From: an uncultured Acholeplasma sp.
GTDB lineage: Bacteria > Bacillota_I > Bacilli_A > Acholeplasmatales > Acholeplasmataceae
Direction of reading: 5' to 3'
DNA: 9,927 bases
Assembly: GCA_937934685.1 (NCBI GenBank)
Contig: CALGYU010000045.1
Location: 1-9,927 of the forward strand
The notes beneath the pieces were generated by a model that had not been told where the DNA came from, ran no database searches, and was given only the letters and a program-made list of their open reading frames with translations. Within the stretch, counting starts at the first letter, position 1. Each line of letters opens with the position of its first letter. The translations under genes were made by a program, and so were the position numbers. Positions 6,608 to 9,927 of this stretch are shown here, piece after piece.

Positions 6608-7919
6608 TGATTTTAAAAACATTTCACCAGAAATGTTTGAGTTTGTACAAGAAGAAACTCAAATCAAAGATGAAGAATTTAAAGGAAAAAGAATAGGTTT
6701 TTATAAAGACGCATGGATTAGATTTAGAAGAAACAAAGTTTCCTTAGTCGCATTTATATTAATTTGTATCATTTTGCTGTTTACATTTGTAGGCCCTTAT
6801 CTAAGAGATTATAATGTACCAAAGGAAAACCCTAATCAAGCATTAAGTATAGCCTATATGCCAGCACGAATTCCAGGATTAGAAAAGCTTGGTATTTTTG
6901 ATGGTGCTAGAACTGTTACAATTACTAGATCATATTATGAAACCTTACCAAAGGAAATGATTAAAAAAGTTAAAGGAACAAGAAGTAACTCAGGTAGTGA
7001 TGAAGTAATTGTAGAAGTATATTACTATCAGTACTTTAACTATCAAAAAAGTTATGATGCAGGTAATAGAGATACAAACGGAAATATCATTGTACCAACA
7101 GTAAACTTATCTAAAGCAGAATACGAAGATGCTTTAGAAAGAGGTTTAGTCATTCAACTAGTTTCAACCAATGGTGTATCATACACCACCCAAGTTCGTT
7201 ATTTAGAATTTGTTTTTAATCAAAATGTAGAGGATATCTACTTTTGGTTTGGAACAGAAGAATTAGGAAGAGATTTATTTACACTTATTTGGTCAGGGTC
7301 AAGAGTTTCTATGCTTATGGCTATAACCATTATGTTAATTAATATTGTTATTGGAGTCTTTTTTGGCTCAATAGCGGGATATTATGGTGGAAAAATAGAC
7401 TTAGTATTTGATAGAGTAGTAGAAATCTTAAGTGGTATTCCATTTATGGGGCTACTATCTTTACTTGTATTAAGATTTGGACCTACGACATCCATTGTTA
7501 TTGTGGCATTCACTCTAACAGGTTGGATCGGCGTTTATGGTTCAACAAGAGCACAAACATATAGATATAAGAATAGAGAATACGTATTAGCAGCAAGAAC
7601 ATTAGGAGCTAGTGATGCTAGAATCATTTCTAAGCATATTTTACCTAACGCATTAGGAACATTAATCACCAGTTTTTCTCTAATGATTCCAAGCTTTATC
7701 TTTACAGAATCTACCTATTCATTCTTAGGAATTATTAACTATTCAAATGCAACCAGCATTGGACGCTTGATTTCTGAGGGGCAAAACGTAATGCAACTTT
7801 ATCCACACGCACTATTATTCCCTGCAATATATATATCTATATTAATGATTGCATTTAACTTATTTAGTAATGGGTTAAGAGATGCGTTTAATCCATCGCT
7901 GAGAGGTGTTGAAGAATGA
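6600..7919 (+). CDS. oppC: OppC-like ABC importer permease with a large extracytoplasmic insertion
   Basis: The 439-residue protein starts at ATG 6600, eight bases after GGAGG (6587-6591), and overlaps the oppB stop by 8 nt; an ATG at 6564 lies inside oppB with no such site. In order: a cytoplasmic N-terminus (1-46) with the OppC-type 'DAWIRFRRNKVSLVAF' opening, helix 1 (about 47-65), a long outer segment (about 66-215), the family signature FGTEELGRD (217-225), then a five-helix permease core (about 235-425). The EAA loop is at about 327-350 (EYVLAARTLGASDARIISKHILPN). Typical OppC/DppC proteins are about 300 residues with only some 40 between helix 1 and GTDxxGRD. Here there are about 150, with many Tyr residues and no Cys, which probably form a small outer domain. 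Partner of OppB; its stop overlaps oppD (ATGA). Confidence 0.93.
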   Translation: MNDDFKNISPEMFEFVQEETQIKDEEFKGKRIGFYKDAWIRFRRNKVSLVAFILICIILLFTFVGPYLRDYNVPKENPNQALSIAYMPARIPGLEKLGIFDGARTVTITRSYYETLPKEMIKKVKGTRSNSGSDEVIVEVYYYQYFNYQKSYDAGNRDTNGNIIVPTVNLSKAEYEDALERGLVIQLVSTNGVSYTTQVRYLEFVFNQNVEDIYFWFGTEELGRDLFTLIWSGSRVSMLMAITIMLINIVIGVFFGSIAGYYGGKIDLVFDRVVEILSGIPFMGLLSLLVLRFGPTTSIVIVAFTLTGWIGVYGSTRAQTYRYKNREYVLAARTLGASDARIISKHILPNALGTLITSFSLMIPSFIFTESTYSFLGIINYSNATSIGRLISEGQNVMQLYPHALLFPAIYISILMIAFNLFSNGLRDAFNPSLRGVEE

Positions 7920-8959
7920 TGAAAGATAATAAAATATTAGAAGTTAATAATCTTGTTGTATCATTTAAAACACAAGAAGGTATTTTACACGCTGTTAGAG
8001 GAGTGGATTTTGACCTGTATAAAGGAGAAACCTTAGCGATTGTTGGGGAATCCGGATCTGGGAAAAGTGTTAGCTCAAGAGCTATTATTGGTTTATTAGC
8101 TGGAAATGCTATCCACGAATCTGGGAGCATCATTTATGAAAATAGAGATTTAATGAAAATTTCAGAACGCGAATTCCAAAAAATCAGAGGTTCTAAAATA
8201 TCTATGATTTTCCAGGATCCGATGTCCAGTTTAAATCCGATTAAAAAAATAGGGGATCAAATAACTGAAACCTTAATATTAAAAATGAAGTACCCAAAAG
8301 AAAAAGCTCACGAAGAAGCAATTAGATTAATGGAAGAAGTTGGAATACCAAACGCTAAGCAAAGATTCCACCAATATCCATTCCAATTTTCTGGTGGGAT
8401 GAGACAAAGAGTGGTTATTGCAATTGCACTTGCCAATGACGCTGAAATTTTAATTTGTGATGAACCAACCACTGCTTTAGACGTGACCATTCAAGCACAA
8501 ATTATAGATTTAATTAAAAAAATACAAAAAGAACGAAATTTATCAGTTATATTTATTACCCATGACCTAGGAGTCGTTGCAAACGTTGCAGACAGAGTTG
8601 CTGTTATGTATGCAGGTAAAATTGTTGAAATTGGTAAGAGCCATGAAATATTCTATAATCCTAAACATCCATACACATGGGCGTTATTATCATCCATGCC
8701 AAGTGTTGACGATGATAAAGACCGATTAGAAGCTATTTCAGGAACACCGCCAAACATGATTTATCCACCTAAGGGTGATGCATTTGCAGCAAGAAACAAA
8801 TATGCGATGAAGATAGATTTTGAACAAGAACCACCGCTATTTAAAGTTTCAGAGACGCACTATGCTGCTACATGGTTACTACACCCTAATGCTCCAAAGG
8901 TAGAACCTCCTAAGGCAGTTAAGAGAATAATGTCAAAAGGAGTTGAAACAGATGAATAA
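7916..8959 (+). CDS. oppD: OppD-like ABC importer ATPase lacking the Fe-S cysteines
   Basis: This is a 347-residue ATPase on the inner membrane face. Motifs: Walker A GESGSGKS (44-51), Q-loop FQDPMSSLNP (Gln100), signature FSGGMRQR (158-165), Walker B ILICDEPTTALD (178-189), and switch His216 in ITHDLG. The site is complete and should be active. The C-terminal oligo/dipeptide domain follows, including the HPYTWALLSSMP segment (251-262). Where OppD/DppD proteins normally have four Cys of a [4Fe-4S] motif, this protein has Asp288, Asn294, Asp301 and Thr319, with flanking residues otherwise conserved (FAAR, YAMKI, EPPLF, WLLHP). The start ATG 7916 overlaps the oppC stop by 4 nt, with GAGG nine bases upstream; ATG 7919 is a less well spaced alternative. 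OppD partners OppF. Confidence 0.95.
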   Translation: MMKDNKILEVNNLVVSFKTQEGILHAVRGVDFDLYKGETLAIVGESGSGKSVSSRAIIGLLAGNAIHESGSIIYENRDLMKISEREFQKIRGSKISMIFQDPMSSLNPIKKIGDQITETLILKMKYPKEKAHEEAIRLMEEVGIPNAKQRFHQYPFQFSGGMRQRVVIAIALANDAEILICDEPTTALDVTIQAQIIDLIKKIQKERNLSVIFITHDLGVVANVADRVAVMYAGKIVEIGKSHEIFYNPKHPYTWALLSSMPSVDDDKDRLEAISGTPPNMIYPPKGDAFAARNKYAMKIDFEQEPPLFKVSETHYAATWLLHPNAPKVEPPKAVKRIMSKGVETDE

Positions 8960-9927
8960 TAAAATAGATTATGATAATAAAGTGCTAGAAGTTAGAGATT
9001 TAAAACAGCAGTTTAGAATTAGCCGTAAAAAAGGCGGAAAAATCTATGCAATTGATGGAATATCTTTTGACGTATATAAAAGAGAAGTATTTGGTTTAGT
9101 AGGAGAGTCTGGTTGTGGAAAAACAACAACTGGACGTACCATCATTAAACTTTATCAACCGACAGACGGTGTGGTGAAATTTAATGACTATCCTATTTCA
9201 CAAGGTTATTATGAAAACACGAAAATTATTAGAAGAGCGAGAGTAGCAACTAAAGTAAAAATTAGAGAAGCTAACCCGCTTAAAAAATTAATTTTCGATG
9301 AAAAAAGTCAGTATGATCACCAAAAAGCTCTTTTGCACAAAGAATTAAAAGCAGCTAAGAAAAAATATAAAGCAAGCTTAATTGAGGCAAACAAAGATTA
9401 CATAGAATATCAAACTCAGCTGATTCAATTAAAGAATAGAAAAGATAACGATGTTGCTTCAAGCAAGTTCTTAATTGAAAAACAAATCAGAGAAATCAAA
9501 AAGAATGTTTTAAAAGAAATTAACTATGAAACAAGAAGTAATATTGTTTTTTCAAAGAAAAGACTGAAAAAAAAGATATCATCTATTAAAATCTCACCGA
9601 TTTCAAAAGAAGAAAAAATGGCACAGTCTAATATGGCTCGTGAACAATTTAAAAACGAGATTTCAGATGCTTTAGAAAATAAAAAACAGTTGTTTAAAGA
9701 GCATGAAGGAAAATTATTAACTAAAGAACAAAAACAAAAAGAAATTCAAAAACTAACTAAAGAACTTGAACAAAGTTTAGAAAAAATTACAAAAAACTAC
9801 GAACAAGAATTAAAAGAACTTAAAAAAGAACAATTTGCTGAACCAATTTCAAAAGAAGAAAAAGCAAACTTAAAAACTATTTATCTAAATGAAGTCAATC
9901 AAGTCAAGGTTAAAGAACAAGAGTTGC
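8952..9927 (+). CDS. oppF: OppF-like ABC importer ATPase with a long charged insertion, 3'-truncated by window
   Basis: The frame opens at ATG 8952, inside the end of oppD (8-nt overlap), with AAGGAG nine bases upstream. It stays open for 325 codons to the window edge. The N-terminus is ordinary OppF: KVLEVRDLKQQF (10-21), AIDGISFDV (33-41) and Walker A GESGCGKTTTGR (51-62). By comparison with OppD, the Q-loop should come about 50 residues after the Walker A Lys57, near residue 107, but it is absent. From about residue 88 to 325 the chain is very rich in Lys and Glu and predicted helical or coiled-coil, with hydrophobics spaced as in heptads (for example LTKELEQSLEKITKNYEQEL). No signature, Walker B or switch His appears before the edge. 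Very long OppF proteins are annotated in mycoplasmas, so I read this as an insertion in an intact gene, not a fusion. That needs the downstream sequence. Confidence 0.85.
   Translation, partial: MNNKIDYDNKVLEVRDLKQQFRISRKKGGKIYAIDGISFDVYKREVFGLVGESGCGKTTTGRTIIKLYQPTDGVVKFNDYPISQGYYENTKIIRRARVATKVKIREANPLKKLIFDEKSQYDHQKALLHKELKAAKKKYKASLIEANKDYIEYQTQLIQLKNRKDNDVASSKFLIEKQIREIKKNVLKEINYETRSNIVFSKKRLKKKISSIKISPISKEEKMAQSNMAREQFKNEISDALENKKQLFKEHEGKLLTKEQKQKEIQKLTKELEQSLEKITKNYEQELKELKKEQFAEPISKEEKANLKTIYLNEVNQVKVKEQEL
9597..9863 (+). repeat. Two copies of a PISKEEK-coding direct repeat in the oppF insertion
   Basis: The stretch at 9597-9617 recurs at 9843-9863 with one third-position difference, encoding PISKEEK twice. 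The copies are 246 nt (82 codons) apart, in the same frame. Protein similarity between the following segments is weak, so this may be remnants of an internal duplication in the coiled-coil insertion or simply convergent Lys/Glu codon runs. Confidence 0.45.

Noticed and set aside
6605..7919. Mycoplasma-type code with TGA read as Trp.
   Set aside because: TGA ends oppB (6605-6607) and oppC (7917-7919) exactly at the overlap with the next gene, and Trp is encoded by TGG throughout.
1..9927. CRISPR arrays, tRNA or rRNA genes, insertion sequences, attachment sites.
   Set aside because: No regularly spaced repeats, cloverleaf-like segments, transposase motifs or terminal inverted repeats were seen. 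The longest gene-free stretch is under 210 bases.

Overview
The window is strongly A+T-rich DNA from a low-GC Firmicute-like bacterium, most plausibly a mollicute of the Acholeplasma/Izemoplasma type. UGA is a normal stop codon here: oppB and oppC both end in TGA and tryptophan is TGG. This argues against Mycoplasma/Spiroplasma code 4. Promoters are standard sigma-A type, Shine-Dalgarno sites are purine rich, and the OppF homologue carries a long insertion like those I recall from mollicutes. The lineage is an inference from style, not a database match.

Layout. (1) Positions 1-1986, plus strand: the 3' part of an LtaS-type membrane phosphoglycerol transferase (sulfatase fold) whose start lies before the window. 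(2) A bidirectional hairpin terminator separates it from a convergent TetR-family regulator (2601-2011, minus). (3) Upstream of that, also on the minus strand, is a small three-helix membrane protein of the DUF3899 type with its own promoter and terminator. (4) A divergent intergenic region (about 3133-3334) carries back-to-back promoters and a cre-like palindrome. (5) From 3335 to the window end runs an oligopeptide/dipeptide-type ABC importer in the order oppA-oppB-oppC-oppD-oppF. The last gene is cut by the window edge.

How it works together. OppA is a lipoprotein that should capture substrate, probably peptides, at the outer face. OppB and OppC form the membrane channel, and OppD and OppF are the ATPases. 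oppB, oppC, oppD and oppF overlap by 4-8 nt and are surely co-transcribed. oppA is separated from oppB by a hairpin with a weak U-tract, and a near-consensus extended -10 promoter overlaps that hairpin. This suggests abundant OppA transcript with separately boosted transporter expression.

I see no wholly new system. The points worth a second look are modifications of known machinery: an OppD in which all four cysteines expected of the C-terminal [4Fe-4S] motif are replaced; an OppF with more than 200 charged, coiled-coil-like residues inserted between Walker A and the Q-loop; an OppC with a large extracytoplasmic insertion; Ser in place of the catalytic Thr in the LtaS-like enzyme; and a 10-bp word shared by the tetR and oppA promoter regions.
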